Positions 53,690 through 62,083 of a stretch of DNA of 64,000 nt are shown in pieces. The position numbers and the translations under genes are program-made. How positions within the stretch are numbered: the stretch's first letter is position 1; the number at the start of each line of letters is the position of its first letter. A model generated the notes under the pieces. The model had not been told where the DNA came from and made no database searches. It was given only the letters and a program-made list of their open reading frames with translations. This DNA comes from Prolixibacteraceae bacterium (GTDB lineage: Bacteria; Bacteroidota; Bacteroidia; Bacteroidales; Prolixibacteraceae), in assembly GCA_019459525.1 (NCBI GenBank), contig JAIBEY010000042.1:62001-126000 (forward strand). Direction: 5' to 3'.

Positions 53690-55795
53690 ATGAATTTTAA
53701 ACAAATGACCTTTGTTTGCATGGGATTGCTCTGCTCTTTAGGCGCCACAGCCGACCTGCTCGACTCGACCAAAGTGTACCCAATCCAGGAAGTTACCGTT
53801 CATGCGTCGCGGATGGAACAAAAACTGAAAAACCTTCCGCAGAAAGTCGAAATTATTTCCTCAAGCCTGATCCAGTCGTTGCCGGCCGAAAACCTGGCAG
53901 AAGTGCTTAAACGCACTACCAACCTCGATATTATTCAATATCCGGGATTGTCGGCTACTATTGGGATGCGTGGTTTTTCGCCAAGTGCACATGCCCGCAG
54001 TTATACTTTGCTCCTGATCAACGGGAAACCTGCCGGAACAACTAACCTCGCAACCATAAACCTCGACAATGTAGAGCAGATCGAAATCGTAAAAGGTTCG
54101 TATTCGGTGCTCTACGGATCGGATGCGATGGGCGGTGTGGTCAACATCATCACCAAACGCGGCAGTGCTGTTCCTGAAGGCCATGTTTCGGTTGAATCCG
54201 GAAGTTTTGGTTACCGCAAATTTTCAGGAAATTTCACCGGGAATTCGGGGACGAAACTTACTTATGGCTTGGGTTACAGTCGTCAGGAGCAAACCAAAGA
54301 TTACCGCATCGGACAGAAAAACCAGCTAAAAATTTCGGATGTTGATAAGCTGATTCTCGATAAAGCTTCGTATGGCGATGCGATGGACAACTCGCAGTAC
54401 GAGCTGAATGCAGCCAATGCGTTCGTGAATTACGACATCAGCAAGCAATGGAAAATTAGTGCTGAAGGCGCCTACACTTTTGCTTACGATGTGGAAACTG
54501 CCGGAAATTACTGGGGAACCTACGGGCAAAGCAAAAAAGATGTGAACCGCCTCAACCTGTATGTGACGGCGGAACAAAATAGCGAGAAGAATCACTTCCG
54601 GTTCAGCCCATATTACACCAACGACCAAAACCCCAATTATTCCGACAACACCGACAAGGGCTTTATCAGCTTTAAAAGTACAGTAAAAGAATTGGGTTAT
54701 CAGCTTCAGGATAACTATAAACTGGGCAATTTTGATGTGCTTTTGGGAACCGACCTGAAAATTTACGACTACCAGTCGGATCGTTTTTCGGCCATCGGAA
54801 CACCAGCCGATCCGTATAAACCCAACAACAAATTCACCAATGTGGATGCTTTTACGCAACTCGCTTATTCGGTTAAAAACCTGGATTTGAATGCCGGTGT
54901 GCGCTTCGATCGTTTTACTTATCACATTGATGCGAACGACGGGCTAAAAGCTCCGGAAGCCGACGCCCATTACAACACGCTGAATCCTTCGGTAGGCGCG
55001 CAATACCAATTTCTGAAAAACTTCAAGGCCCATGCTTCGTTCGGAACGGCTTTTTCGGTTCCCGATGCGTTTAAAGTCGCCGGGAAATATACCGTTTCAG
55101 GAAAAGCGTATGTGGGAAACCCTGATCTTGATCCAGAGAAATCGCGCACAACCGATTTCGGTGTCGGCTATTTATCACCAAAAAGCAGCCTGAGATTAGA
55201 TGTGTCGTATTTCCAGACTTTGCACGACCGTAAGATTGTGGAAGAAAAAATGGCTTCGGGCGAATACACTTACGTGAATGCCAACGATTCGAAGATGGAA
55301 GGTATCGAACTGATGTCGTCGTTCAATCTGGGGCAATTTCTGCCTGAAAAGCCGGAACTGGAAGCTTACGCCAATTTTACCTGGATTCTGAAAAACGATT
55401 TTACGCAGTTGGTGGGCACCGAAATGCTGACCCGTGACATGCAATATGTGCGCAATGCCAACGGAAACTTTGGACTGAACTACCGGCACGACCGCATCAG
55501 TATGCGCCTGAACAGCCGTTTCATTGGTTCGCGTCTCGAAAAAGATTCGTTTAGCAGCCTGCGTACCGGAATTGTGGCGGCCAATTATTATGCCGAAGGT
55601 GGCTATAAAGCGACCGACAAAATCCTGCAACATCCAGAATATTTGCTGTTCGACTATTCGATTGGCTACGCGTTCACCGAAAAGGTAAATTTTGGAGTTA
55701 CTGTATCGAATCTGCTCGACGAAAACTATTCAGAAAAAGACGGGTACAACATGCCCGGACGAAGCATTGTTGCCAAACTGGCTTATAAATTTTGA
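53690..55795 (+). CDS. btuB: BtuB-like TonB-dependent corrinoid receptor
   Basis: I choose the ATG at 53690, which gives a signal peptide (MNFKQMTFVCMGLLCSLGATA); the track start 18 codons earlier is within the leader. The mature protein of about 680 residues has a TonB-dependent receptor plug (VYPIQEVTVHASR, then GMRGFSPSAHARSYTLLLINGKPAG and YSVLYGSDAMGGVVNIITKRG) and a 22-strand-type barrel ending NLLDENYSEKDGYNMPGRSIVAKLAYKF, with terminal Phe. The riboswitch upstream and the cob genes downstream make a corrinoid receptor very likely. Confidence 0.92.
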   Translation: MNFKQMTFVCMGLLCSLGATADLLDSTKVYPIQEVTVHASRMEQKLKNLPQKVEIISSSLIQSLPAENLAEVLKRTTNLDIIQYPGLSATIGMRGFSPSAHARSYTLLLINGKPAGTTNLATINLDNVEQIEIVKGSYSVLYGSDAMGGVVNIITKRGSAVPEGHVSVESGSFGYRKFSGNFTGNSGTKLTYGLGYSRQEQTKDYRIGQKNQLKISDVDKLILDKASYGDAMDNSQYELNAANAFVNYDISKQWKISAEGAYTFAYDVETAGNYWGTYGQSKKDVNRLNLYVTAEQNSEKNHFRFSPYYTNDQNPNYSDNTDKGFISFKSTVKELGYQLQDNYKLGNFDVLLGTDLKIYDYQSDRFSAIGTPADPYKPNNKFTNVDAFTQLAYSVKNLDLNAGVRFDRFTYHIDANDGLKAPEADAHYNTLNPSVGAQYQFLKNFKAHASFGTAFSVPDAFKVAGKYTVSGKAYVGNPDLDPEKSRTTDFGVGYLSPKSSLRLDVSYFQTLHDRKIVEEKMASGEYTYVNANDSKMEGIELMSSFNLGQFLPEKPELEAYANFTWILKNDFTQLVGTEMLTRDMQYVRNANGNFGLNYRHDRISMRLNSRFIGSRLEKDSFSSLRTGIVAANYYAEGGYKATDKILQHPEYLLFDYSIGYAFTEKVNFGVTVSNLLDENYSEKDGYNMPGRSIVAKLAYKF

Positions 55796-55807
55796 TAATG
55801 AAAAACT

Positions 55808-55840
55808 AGTGAGCGGGCGACATCGAGTCACCCGCTCACT
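55808..55840 (+). other. Hairpin between btuB and cobU
   Basis: A perfect 10-base-pair stem AGTGAGCGGG/CCCGCTCACT encloses 13 bases. TAATAAACAA follows, with no T-tract, so it is more likely an RNA-processing or partial-attenuation element than a full terminator. Confidence 0.55.
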
Positions 55841-55856
55841 TAATAAACAACAAAAT

Positions 55857-56366
55857 ATGGCTCAAATTACATTCATCACCGGAGGCGCCCGTTCAGGAAA
55901 AAGCAGTTTTGCCCAGCAAATGGCCGAATCTGCCAGCCCAAACCCGGTTTACCTGGCCACTGCCCGAGTGTGGGACGACGATTTCCGCCGCCGCATCGAA
56001 CGGCACCAGAACGATCGCGGACCGCACTGGATCAACATCGAAGAAGAAAAGCAACTTTCGGCTTGCAAGGTTGAAGGCCAAACCGTTTTGCTCGACTGCA
56101 TTACCTTGTGGCTAACCAATATCTTTTTTGACAATCAGTTCGATGCTGATCGTTCGCTCGAAGAAGCCAAATCCGAATGGAACCGATTTGTTCAGAAAGA
56201 AATGAACCTGATTGTGGTAAGCAATGAGCTGGGCATGGGCGTTCATCCGGTAGAAGAATCAGCCCGCCAGTTTGCTGATTTGCAAGGCTGGATGAACCAA
56301 CACATCGCCCGGCAAGCCAGCGAAGTTTTCCTGATGATCTCGGGAATTCCTGTGAAAATAAAGTGA
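55857..56366 (+). CDS. cobU: Adenosylcobinamide kinase / adenosylcobinamide-phosphate guanylyltransferase
   Basis: The track ORF starts inside btuB; the ATG at 55857 gives a 169-residue protein beginning MAQITFITGGARSGKSSF with the Walker A loop (9-16). Next come YLATARVWDDDFRRRIERHQ with the GMP-accepting His, and LLDCITLWLTN (Walker B-like). SNELGMGVHPVEESARQFADLQGWMNQ completes the CobU fingerprint. It phosphorylates adenosylcobinamide and then transfers GMP, giving AdoCbi-GDP for CobS. Confidence 0.95.
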   Translation: MAQITFITGGARSGKSSFAQQMAESASPNPVYLATARVWDDDFRRRIERHQNDRGPHWINIEEEKQLSACKVEGQTVLLDCITLWLTNIFFDNQFDADRSLEEAKSEWNRFVQKEMNLIVVSNELGMGVHPVEESARQFADLQGWMNQHIARQASEVFLMISGIPVKIK

Positions 56367-56394
56367 TCAGTCGCAGTGGTCAGTTTACTGATTG

Positions 56395-56423
56395 GAACCA
56401 CAGTAGGCACATAGGTCACATAG
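56395..56423. repeat. Dispersed repeat copy (CACATAGGTCACATAG type)
   Basis: GAACCACAGTAGGCACATAGGTCACATAG is the inverse of the copies at 60556-60581 and 62132-62159. It lies between cobU and the first cobT. Confidence 0.65.
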
Positions 56424-56449
56424 AAAAAACCGCGGATAATGGTTTTAAT

Positions 56450-56484
56450 TAGTCAGGGCTTCACTTTGAGTGAAACCCTGACTA
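56450..56484. repeat. 35-base near-perfect palindrome upstream of the first cobT
   Basis: TAGTCAGGG-CTTCACT-TTG-AGTGAAA-CCCTGACTA folds into a stem of about 16 pairs with a three-base loop. No T-tract follows on the plus strand. It may be a repeat end, a regulator-binding palindrome or an mRNA stem. Confidence 0.6.
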
Positions 56485-56529
56485 TAATCGACAACAATTT
56501 CAACAACGACAACATTTAAAACACAACCC

Positions 56530-57534
56530 ATGAACCTCAACGAACAACTCAAACACAAAATTGATTTTAAGACCAAACCACTTGGTGCGCTTGGTCTTCT
56601 CGAAGATCTGGCCCTCCAAATCGGGTTAATCCAAAACACGCTGACTCCCGAGCTTAAAAATCCGGCATTGCTGGTTTTTGCTGCCGATCACGGACTAACC
56701 GACGAAGGTGTCAGCCCTTACCCAAAAGAAGTAACCTGGCAAATGGTCATGAATTTTGTGGCCGGAGGCGCTGCCATCAACGTGTTTTGCCGCCAAAACG
56801 GTATCAATCTGAAAGTCGTCGATGCCGGTGTCGATTTCGATTTTCCGGCCGATGCACCAATTATCAATGCGAAAGTGGCCCGTGGATCGCGAAACATGCG
56901 CCGCGAACCCGCGATGACCGAAGATGAATGTGCTGTAGCCATTCAAAAAGGCCGCGAACTGGTTCAGGCTGAAGTAGCGAACGGTTGCAACATCATTGGT
57001 TTTGGCGAGATGGGCATTGGCAACACTTCGGCTTCGTCGCTGTTGATGCACCGTTTCCTGAATATCCCGATTGAAGAGTGTACCGGCGCCGGAACGGGTT
57101 CGCACGGCGAACAACTGACACGCAAAATGCAGATACTGAAAGAAGTTTCGGAGAAATACGATCCGAAAACCCCGGAGGAAACGCTGGCTACCTTTGGCGG
57201 ATTGGAAATTGCGATGATGGTAGGCGCCATGCTCGAAGCCCGCGATCGGAATATGATTTTGCTGATTGATGGTTTTATTGCCACTGCCGCTGCTTTAACC
57301 GCCGTCAGGTTCAATCCTGAAGTCCGGGGCAATTGTGTATTTTGCCATTCGTCAGACGAGCGCGGCCACAAGCTGATGCTCGAAAAGCTGAATGCGCGGC
57401 CCATGCTTCAGCTCGATTTACGGCTTGGCGAAGGAACCGGAGCCGCTTTAGCATTACCTTTGGTACAGGCTGCCGTTAATTTCCTGAACGAAATGGCCAG
57501 TTTCGAAGCGGCCGGAGTGGCAAATAAAGAATAG
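56530..57534 (+). CDS. cobT: Nicotinate-nucleotide--dimethylbenzimidazole phosphoribosyltransferase, copy 1
   Basis: 334 residues. CobT moves phosphoribose from nicotinate mononucleotide to the lower-ligand base, giving alpha-ribazole phosphate. Landmarks: KTKPLGALGLLEDLALQIG, VFAADHGLTDEGVSPYPKEVT, DAGVDFDF, GFGEMGIGNTSASS (with the Glu matching Salmonella Glu174), ECTGAGTG and LRLGEGTGAALALPLV (with the Glu matching Glu317, here near 301). Both catalytic Glu residues are kept. A second cobT lies 1.8 kb downstream; the two differ around the base pocket. Confidence 0.94.
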   Translation: MNLNEQLKHKIDFKTKPLGALGLLEDLALQIGLIQNTLTPELKNPALLVFAADHGLTDEGVSPYPKEVTWQMVMNFVAGGAAINVFCRQNGINLKVVDAGVDFDFPADAPIINAKVARGSRNMRREPAMTEDECAVAIQKGRELVQAEVANGCNIIGFGEMGIGNTSASSLLMHRFLNIPIEECTGAGTGSHGEQLTRKMQILKEVSEKYDPKTPEETLATFGGLEIAMMVGAMLEARDRNMILLIDGFIATAAALTAVRFNPEVRGNCVFCHSSDERGHKLMLEKLNARPMLQLDLRLGEGTGAALALPLVQAAVNFLNEMASFEAAGVANKE

Positions 57535-57620
57535 TTCCAGGTTTCAAGTTCCAGGTTCGCTGCGAACAATATCTCCTGAACTTGATATTTTTGTTCAATA
57601 TTCGATATTGGAAATTGGGT
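57534..57620. repeat. Small direct/inverted repeat cluster between cobT and cobS
   Basis: GTTCCAGGTTTCAAGTTCCAGGTTC contains the GTTCCAGG unit twice and is followed by TCCTGAACTTGA in inverse orientation, then the palindrome CAATATTCGATATTG. The pattern resembles common Bacteroidota intergenic repeats. No function is evident. Confidence 0.45.
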
Positions 57621-57670
57621 ATTATTTTCTTTAATACTTGATGCCTTTGTGGCAATTTTAAAACAACATC

Positions 57671-58435
57671 ATGCAAAACCAACTACACATATTCCTGAAC
57701 GCTATCATGTTTTACACGCGCATCCCGGTGCCGAAAAACCTGCCGTATTCCGACCAGATGCTGAACCAGGCTACCCGCTGGTTTCCTTTTATTGGCTGGA
57801 TTGGTGGCGGCATTGGGGCGGGAGTTTTCTATGGATTGCAGTTTATTTTTCCGCCTGAACTAGCCATTTTGCTAAGTATGCTGGTTACGATTTTTATCAC
57901 CGGCGCTTTTCACGAGGACGGCTTTGCCGATTTCTGCGACGGTTTTGGGGGTGGATACACGAAGGAGAAAATCCTAACCATCATGAAAGACAGCCGTATC
58001 GGCACTTACGGAAGCATCGGCCTGATCGGAATGTTGGCAACCAAGTTTATGGGTTTGCATTCCATCGATTCGGCTACGATACCGTTGATTTTGGTTGCTG
58101 GCCATGCGTTGAGCCGGTTGATGCCGGTTGTGGTGATTTTTACTTCGGAATACGCCCGTGCCGACCTCGAAAGCAAAAGCAAACCCATTGGCCAGAAAGG
58201 AAAACCCATCGATTTGCTCGTGGCGGTTTTCTTTGGGTTGGCACTTCTGGCTTTCGTGCCGCTAACGTTTTCCGTGATAATTATTCCTGTTTTGCTGATA
58301 ACCGCCTTTGTTTTCAGGAATTACATTGTCGGGAAACTTGGAGGTTACACCGGCGATTGCCTGGGCGCTTTGCAGCAAATTTCGGAGGTTCTTTTTTATT
58401 TGGCCTGGGTGGCCTTTCAAAACCACGCGATATGA
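57671..58435 (+). CDS. cobS: Adenosylcobinamide-GDP ribazoletransferase (cobalamin synthase)
   Basis: A 254-residue polytopic membrane protein. The start FLNAIMFYTRIPVPKN, the region RWFPFIGWIGGGIGAGVFYG, and the catalytic DEXADXXXG-like GAFHEDGFADFCDGFGGGYT (Asp/Glu pair binding Mg2+), followed by KILTIMKDSRIGTYG, are the CobS fingerprint. It joins AdoCbi-GDP and alpha-ribazole (phosphate) in the inner membrane. The cobC start overlaps its stop (ATGA). Confidence 0.96.
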   Translation: MQNQLHIFLNAIMFYTRIPVPKNLPYSDQMLNQATRWFPFIGWIGGGIGAGVFYGLQFIFPPELAILLSMLVTIFITGAFHEDGFADFCDGFGGGYTKEKILTIMKDSRIGTYGSIGLIGMLATKFMGLHSIDSATIPLILVAGHALSRLMPVVVIFTSEYARADLESKSKPIGQKGKPIDLLVAVFFGLALLAFVPLTFSVIIIPVLLITAFVFRNYIVGKLGGYTGDCLGALQQISEVLFYLAWVAFQNHAI

Positions 58436-58959
58436 TCATTACGGCAATCCGACATACTTCAGTCGATGTTCCTTCAGGAATTTGCTACGGAAAAACCGAG
58501 GTTCCGCTCGCCCTTACCTTCCGGAGTGAGCTGGATTCAATCAAGCAAAAGCTGGCCGACGAAACATTTGATGCTGTATTTTCGAGCCCGTTGAGTCGTT
58601 GTACAAAATTGGCAACCGAACTTTTTCTTGAAGAGCCGCTCCGAATTGATCACCGGCTGACTGAACTTGATTTTGGCGATTGGGAAATGATGCCTTGGGA
58701 TACCATTTTTGAATCGCCGGAAGGCAAAGTCTGGTTTGGAGATTATACCCGAGCCTGCTGCCCCAACGGAGAATCGTTAATTGATTTGATTTTCAGAACG
58801 AAAATATTTTTAGACGATTTATACAAGATGAAACATGAACGCATCGTTTTGGTTACCCACGCCGGAGTGATTCGCGCCCTGATGTGCCTGATTCAGAACA
58901 GAACTCCTGAAGAGGCTTTTCAAACACCGTTGGTGTACGGACAGATAGTGAATTTCTAA
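58432..58959 (+). CDS. cobC: Alpha-ribazole phosphatase-like histidine phosphatase
   Basis: The ATG at 58432 overlaps the cobS stop and is preferred over the track start inside cobS. The 175-residue protein has the histidine-phosphatase nucleophile in IRHTSVDVPSGICYGKTEVP (RHT instead of the common RHG), SSPLSRCTKLA, ELDFGDWEMMPW and the second catalytic His in VTHAGVIRALM. Position after cobS supports CobC, which removes the 5'-phosphate from the nucleotide loop. Confidence 0.88.
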   Translation: MIITAIRHTSVDVPSGICYGKTEVPLALTFRSELDSIKQKLADETFDAVFSSPLSRCTKLATELFLEEPLRIDHRLTELDFGDWEMMPWDTIFESPEGKVWFGDYTRACCPNGESLIDLIFRTKIFLDDLYKMKHERIVLVTHAGVIRALMCLIQNRTPEEAFQTPLVYGQIVNF

Positions 58960-58960
58960 T

Positions 58961-59308
58961 CTACGCCTTTTTATAATAATTGAAAAACATTAACCCGGCT
59001 ATGAACAGATTTGTCAGAATGATAAGCGATCCAACAACCAGAAGCTTCGCTGCTGCCGAATTGAATGTAGGAAACTCACTGAGCTCCGAAAGCATAGCCA
59101 GAATCATGTAAAGGTTGATTAATATGAACGAATTGGCGAGCATGATACCGGTGATTGCATTTCTGAAAATAAGCTGCAATGCAACAATACCGGCTATGAT
59201 CAATACCAATGGGTGGACTGAAAATGGCGGATTAAAACCGGAAAGAAGAACTAGAACAATAAGGTAACTTTCGGGAAGAACTTCTAATAGTTTGGCTGGC
59301 ATTTTCAT
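58961..59308 (-). CDS. Small membrane protein antisense within the cob cluster
   Basis: 115 residues with about four hydrophobic segments (near 14-34, 36-50, 56-74, 88-110). I do not recognise the family. Its stop is one base from the cobC stop, and it lies head-to-head with the second cobT, breaking the plus-strand cob series. There is no room for a terminator between it and cobC, so transcripts would overlap. Confidence 0.6.
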   Translation of the reverse strand: MKMPAKLLEVLPESYLIVLVLLSGFNPPFSVHPLVLIIAGIVALQLIFRNAITGIMLANSFILINLYMILAMLSELSEFPTFNSAAAKLLVVGSLIILTNLFIAGLMFFNYYKKA

Positions 59309-59379
59309 AATCTGTTGGTTTTAAACGACTATTTAACGAGAAGTGATCAGTTTTAGTATGTTAGATAAAATTAAATAGC

Positions 59380-60459
59380 ATGAAAATGATGACGAATTTT
59401 AATATTCCAGAGCTAAATAACGATCTGGTTGCCCGGCTTCAGCATAAACTCGACAACAAAGCCAAGCCGGTTGGTTCGCTCGGGCAATTGGAATCGTTGG
59501 CTTTGCAACTTGGATTGATTCAAAATTCACTTTCTCCGGAATTGAGAAATCCGGTCATGCTTACTGTTGCTGCCGATCATGGAATTACAGCCGAAGGTGT
59601 GAGTGCCTGTCCGGTCGAAATTACCTGGCAACAGGTGCATAATTTTCTGGCGGGTGGTGGTGGAATTGGCTTGCTTTCGCGCGTTTACGAAATGGATTTG
59701 TGGGTGGTTGATGCCGGTGTTAATTACCAGTTTGAACCTCATCCGAAACTGATTGATGCAAAAGTGGCTTTTGGCTCCGAAAACTTTAGGTATCAGCCAG
59801 CCATGGGCATGGAAAACTGCACGAAAGCTTTTAACAATGGAAGAGAAATTGTCAGGAAGTTTGCCGGGCAAGGAACCAATGTGATTGGTTTTGGCGAAAT
59901 GGGCATAGGGAACACCACCCCCGCATCGGCACTGATGTCGATTATTTGCGGATTGCCGGTTGAAGAATGCGTTGGGCCGGGAGCCGGATTAAACAGCGAA
60001 GGCGTTCAGCATAAAGCAAAAGTTATTCAGGATGCTATCGATAAACTTGGCATTTCAGAATCGGCGTTCGAAAACCTGGCTAAGTTTGGCGGATACGAAA
60101 TAGCAACCATTGCCGGTGGGATGATTGAAGCCGCCTGTAATCGCATGGTGATTCTGGTTGATGGGTTCATCACGACTTCGGCTTTGCTGGTAGCCCAGGA
60201 AATGGATCGTCGGGTGCTGGATTATTGCATTTTCTCGCACGAATCTGACGAACAGGGACACCGGAAAATGCTTCGGCACATGAATGCTTCGGCTGTCCTG
60301 AAACTGGGCTTGCGACTCGGAGAAGGAACGGGAGCCGCTATTGCCTATTCGGTGCTGAAAGGCGCAGTGGCTGTGCTTTCGGAAATGACCTCGTTTGAAG
60401 AGGCCCAGGTGATCAACACCAGCCATATACGAATGGAAGAAGTGCCTAAAGTGAGCTAG
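59380..60459 (+). CDS. cobT: CobT-family phosphoribosyltransferase, copy 2
   Basis: 359 residues, the full CobT length. It shares the landmarks of copy 1: KAKPVGSLGQLESLALQLG, TVAADHGITAEGVSACPVEIT, DAGVNYQFE, GFGEMGIGNTTPASA (Glu174 equivalent) and LRLGEGTGAAIAYSVL (Glu317 equivalent near 314). It differs in the base-pocket region (FLAGGGGIGLLSRVYEMDLW versus FVAGGAAINVFCRQNGINLK) and has ECVGPGAGLNSEG in place of ECTGAGTGSHGE. It may prefer another lower-ligand base, or the two may form a heterodimer as ArsA/ArsB do in Sporomusa. Confidence 0.9.
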   Translation: MKMMTNFNIPELNNDLVARLQHKLDNKAKPVGSLGQLESLALQLGLIQNSLSPELRNPVMLTVAADHGITAEGVSACPVEITWQQVHNFLAGGGGIGLLSRVYEMDLWVVDAGVNYQFEPHPKLIDAKVAFGSENFRYQPAMGMENCTKAFNNGREIVRKFAGQGTNVIGFGEMGIGNTTPASALMSIICGLPVEECVGPGAGLNSEGVQHKAKVIQDAIDKLGISESAFENLAKFGGYEIATIAGGMIEAACNRMVILVDGFITTSALLVAQEMDRRVLDYCIFSHESDEQGHRKMLRHMNASAVLKLGLRLGEGTGAAIAYSVLKGAVAVLSEMTSFEEAQVINTSHIRMEEVPKVS

Positions 60460-60555
60460 AGTTCGGAGTGTCTAAAGTAAGCGTGTGTCGCAGAGTCCAA
60501 TTGGGACGAATAATTAATCGCGTTAGATTTTAACGCCAATGAAAAAACAAAGGCA

Positions 60556-60581
60556 ATGTGACCTATGTGTCTATGTGGTTC
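60556..60581. repeat. Dispersed repeat copy upstream of cbiP
   Basis: ATGTGACCTATGTGTCTATGTGGTTC is identical over its length to part of the right arm at 62132-62159 and inverse to 56395-56423. It ends 14 bases before the cbiP start codon. Confidence 0.65.
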
Positions 60582-60595
60582 AATAGATAAAAAAA

Positions 60596-62083
60596 ATGAA
60601 ACAAAAACTTCGTCCAATCATGTTTGTCGGAACAGGTTCCGATGTGGGCAAGAGCATCATCAATGCCGGGTTCTGCCGAATTTTTAAACAGGACGGTTAT
60701 TCGCCGGCTCCGTTTAAGGCGCAGAACATGTCGCTCAATTCGTTCGCGGGCATCGATGGGCTGGAGCTGGGTCGCGCCCAGGCTGTTCAGGCCGAAGCCT
60801 GCGGCGTTGAACCCTGTAGCGAAATGAATCCCATTTTGCTGAAGCCAACCAGCAATCAAAATGCACAGGTGGTTTTGAACGGAAAACCCATGGGAAACCA
60901 GTCGGCTAAAGAATATTTCCTGGGAACCGACCGCGATGCCCTTTTTGCCGAGGCCATGAAAGCCTACCAAAAGCTGGCTGATCAATACAATCCGATGGTG
61001 ATTGAAGGCGCCGGAAGCATTTCGGAAATCAACCTGCGTGAGAAAGACATCGTGAATATGCGGGTTGCACTTGCTGTTGATGCTGCCGTTATTTTGGTAG
61101 CCGATATTGATCGTGGAGGCGTGTTTGGCAGTGTTTACGGCACATTGGAACTGCTTCCTCCCGAAGAACGCGCTTTGGTGAAAGGCATTTTGATCAACAA
61201 ATTCAGGGGCGATATCGATCTTTTTGCGGAAGGAAGGAAAATACTCGAGAACATCACCGGAGTGCCTGTTGTGGGCGTAGTGCCCTATTTTCGCGACATT
61301 CATATTGACGATGAAGATTCGGTGGTGATCGACCACAAATCAGGAAAAACACGCGATGGATTGGTGAATGTGGCGGTGGTTTTACTTCGGCATATGTCGA
61401 ATTTCACCGACTTTAATGTGCTGGAACGTGTACCTGAAATCAACCTGTTTTACACGGCCAATCCCGAAGAAATTGAAAAGGCTGACGTAGTGATTATTCC
61501 AGGATCAAAAAATACCATCGCCGATCTCGATCACCTTCGGAAAAGCGGACTCGCAAAAGCTATCCTAAACAGTCATCAAAATGGGAATGCGGTGTATGGC
61601 ATTTGCGGTGGCTACCAGATGATGGGCCACGAAATTCATGATCCGGAAAATGTGGAAGGCGCCATTTCGTACATGCCCGGATTGGGTCTTTTGCCTGTTG
61701 TAACTATGCTGACAGCCGAAAAACGGACAGTTCAGAGCGCATTTACCTTCAGGAATGAACCGGAAAACTGCAAGGGCTACGAAATACACATGGGACAAAC
61801 CGAGTTGCTTGATGGTTCGCCGCTGGCAAGCCTGAGCGACGGATCGAAGGATGGCTGTTTCCTGAATGAAAAAACATGGGGGACTTACCTGCACGGCATT
61901 TTCGACAACCTGCCTGTCATCCAGTCTATCCTGAAAAGCTGCGGAAAAGAAACCCGGCTTCAGGAATTTAACTATGCCGAATACAAAAACGAGCAGTACG
62001 ATAAGTTAGCCGATCACATCCGCAAAAGCTGTGAGTTGGAATACATTTATAAAATAATGAATTATAACCACATAGGCACATAG
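60596..62083 (+). CDS. cobQ: Adenosylcobyric acid synthase
   Basis: A 495-residue two-domain amidotransferase (CobQ/CbiP) that amidates carboxylates b, d, e and g of adenosylcobyrinate a,c-diamide. The N-terminal ATP domain has MFVGTGSDVGKSIINAGFCR (P-loop) and PFKAQNMSLNSF. The C-terminal class I glutaminase-like domain has the Cys nucleophile in YGICGGYQMMG (near 337), GYEIHMGQTEL, and the His of GTYLHGIFDN. The last seven codons and the stop (NHIGT end) come from a dispersed repeat (62066-62083), so the C-terminus has been altered by that repeat. Confidence 0.95.
   Translation: MKQKLRPIMFVGTGSDVGKSIINAGFCRIFKQDGYSPAPFKAQNMSLNSFAGIDGLELGRAQAVQAEACGVEPCSEMNPILLKPTSNQNAQVVLNGKPMGNQSAKEYFLGTDRDALFAEAMKAYQKLADQYNPMVIEGAGSISEINLREKDIVNMRVALAVDAAVILVADIDRGGVFGSVYGTLELLPPEERALVKGILINKFRGDIDLFAEGRKILENITGVPVVGVVPYFRDIHIDDEDSVVIDHKSGKTRDGLVNVAVVLLRHMSNFTDFNVLERVPEINLFYTANPEEIEKADVVIIPGSKNTIADLDHLRKSGLAKAILNSHQNGNAVYGICGGYQMMGHEIHDPENVEGAISYMPGLGLLPVVTMLTAEKRTVQSAFTFRNEPENCKGYEIHMGQTELLDGSPLASLSDGSKDGCFLNEKTWGTYLHGIFDNLPVIQSILKSCGKETRLQEFNYAEYKNEQYDKLADHIRKSCELEYIYKIMNYNHIGT

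Noticed and set aside
54326-54925. 199-residue minus-strand ORF
   Set aside because: Shadow of btuB; the plus-strand receptor has continuous plug and barrel motifs across it.
60563-61336. 257-residue minus-strand ORF
   Set aside because: Lies wholly antisense to cbiP/cobQ, whose motifs are unambiguous; the protein is His/Asn-rich with no domain, typical of a shadow frame.
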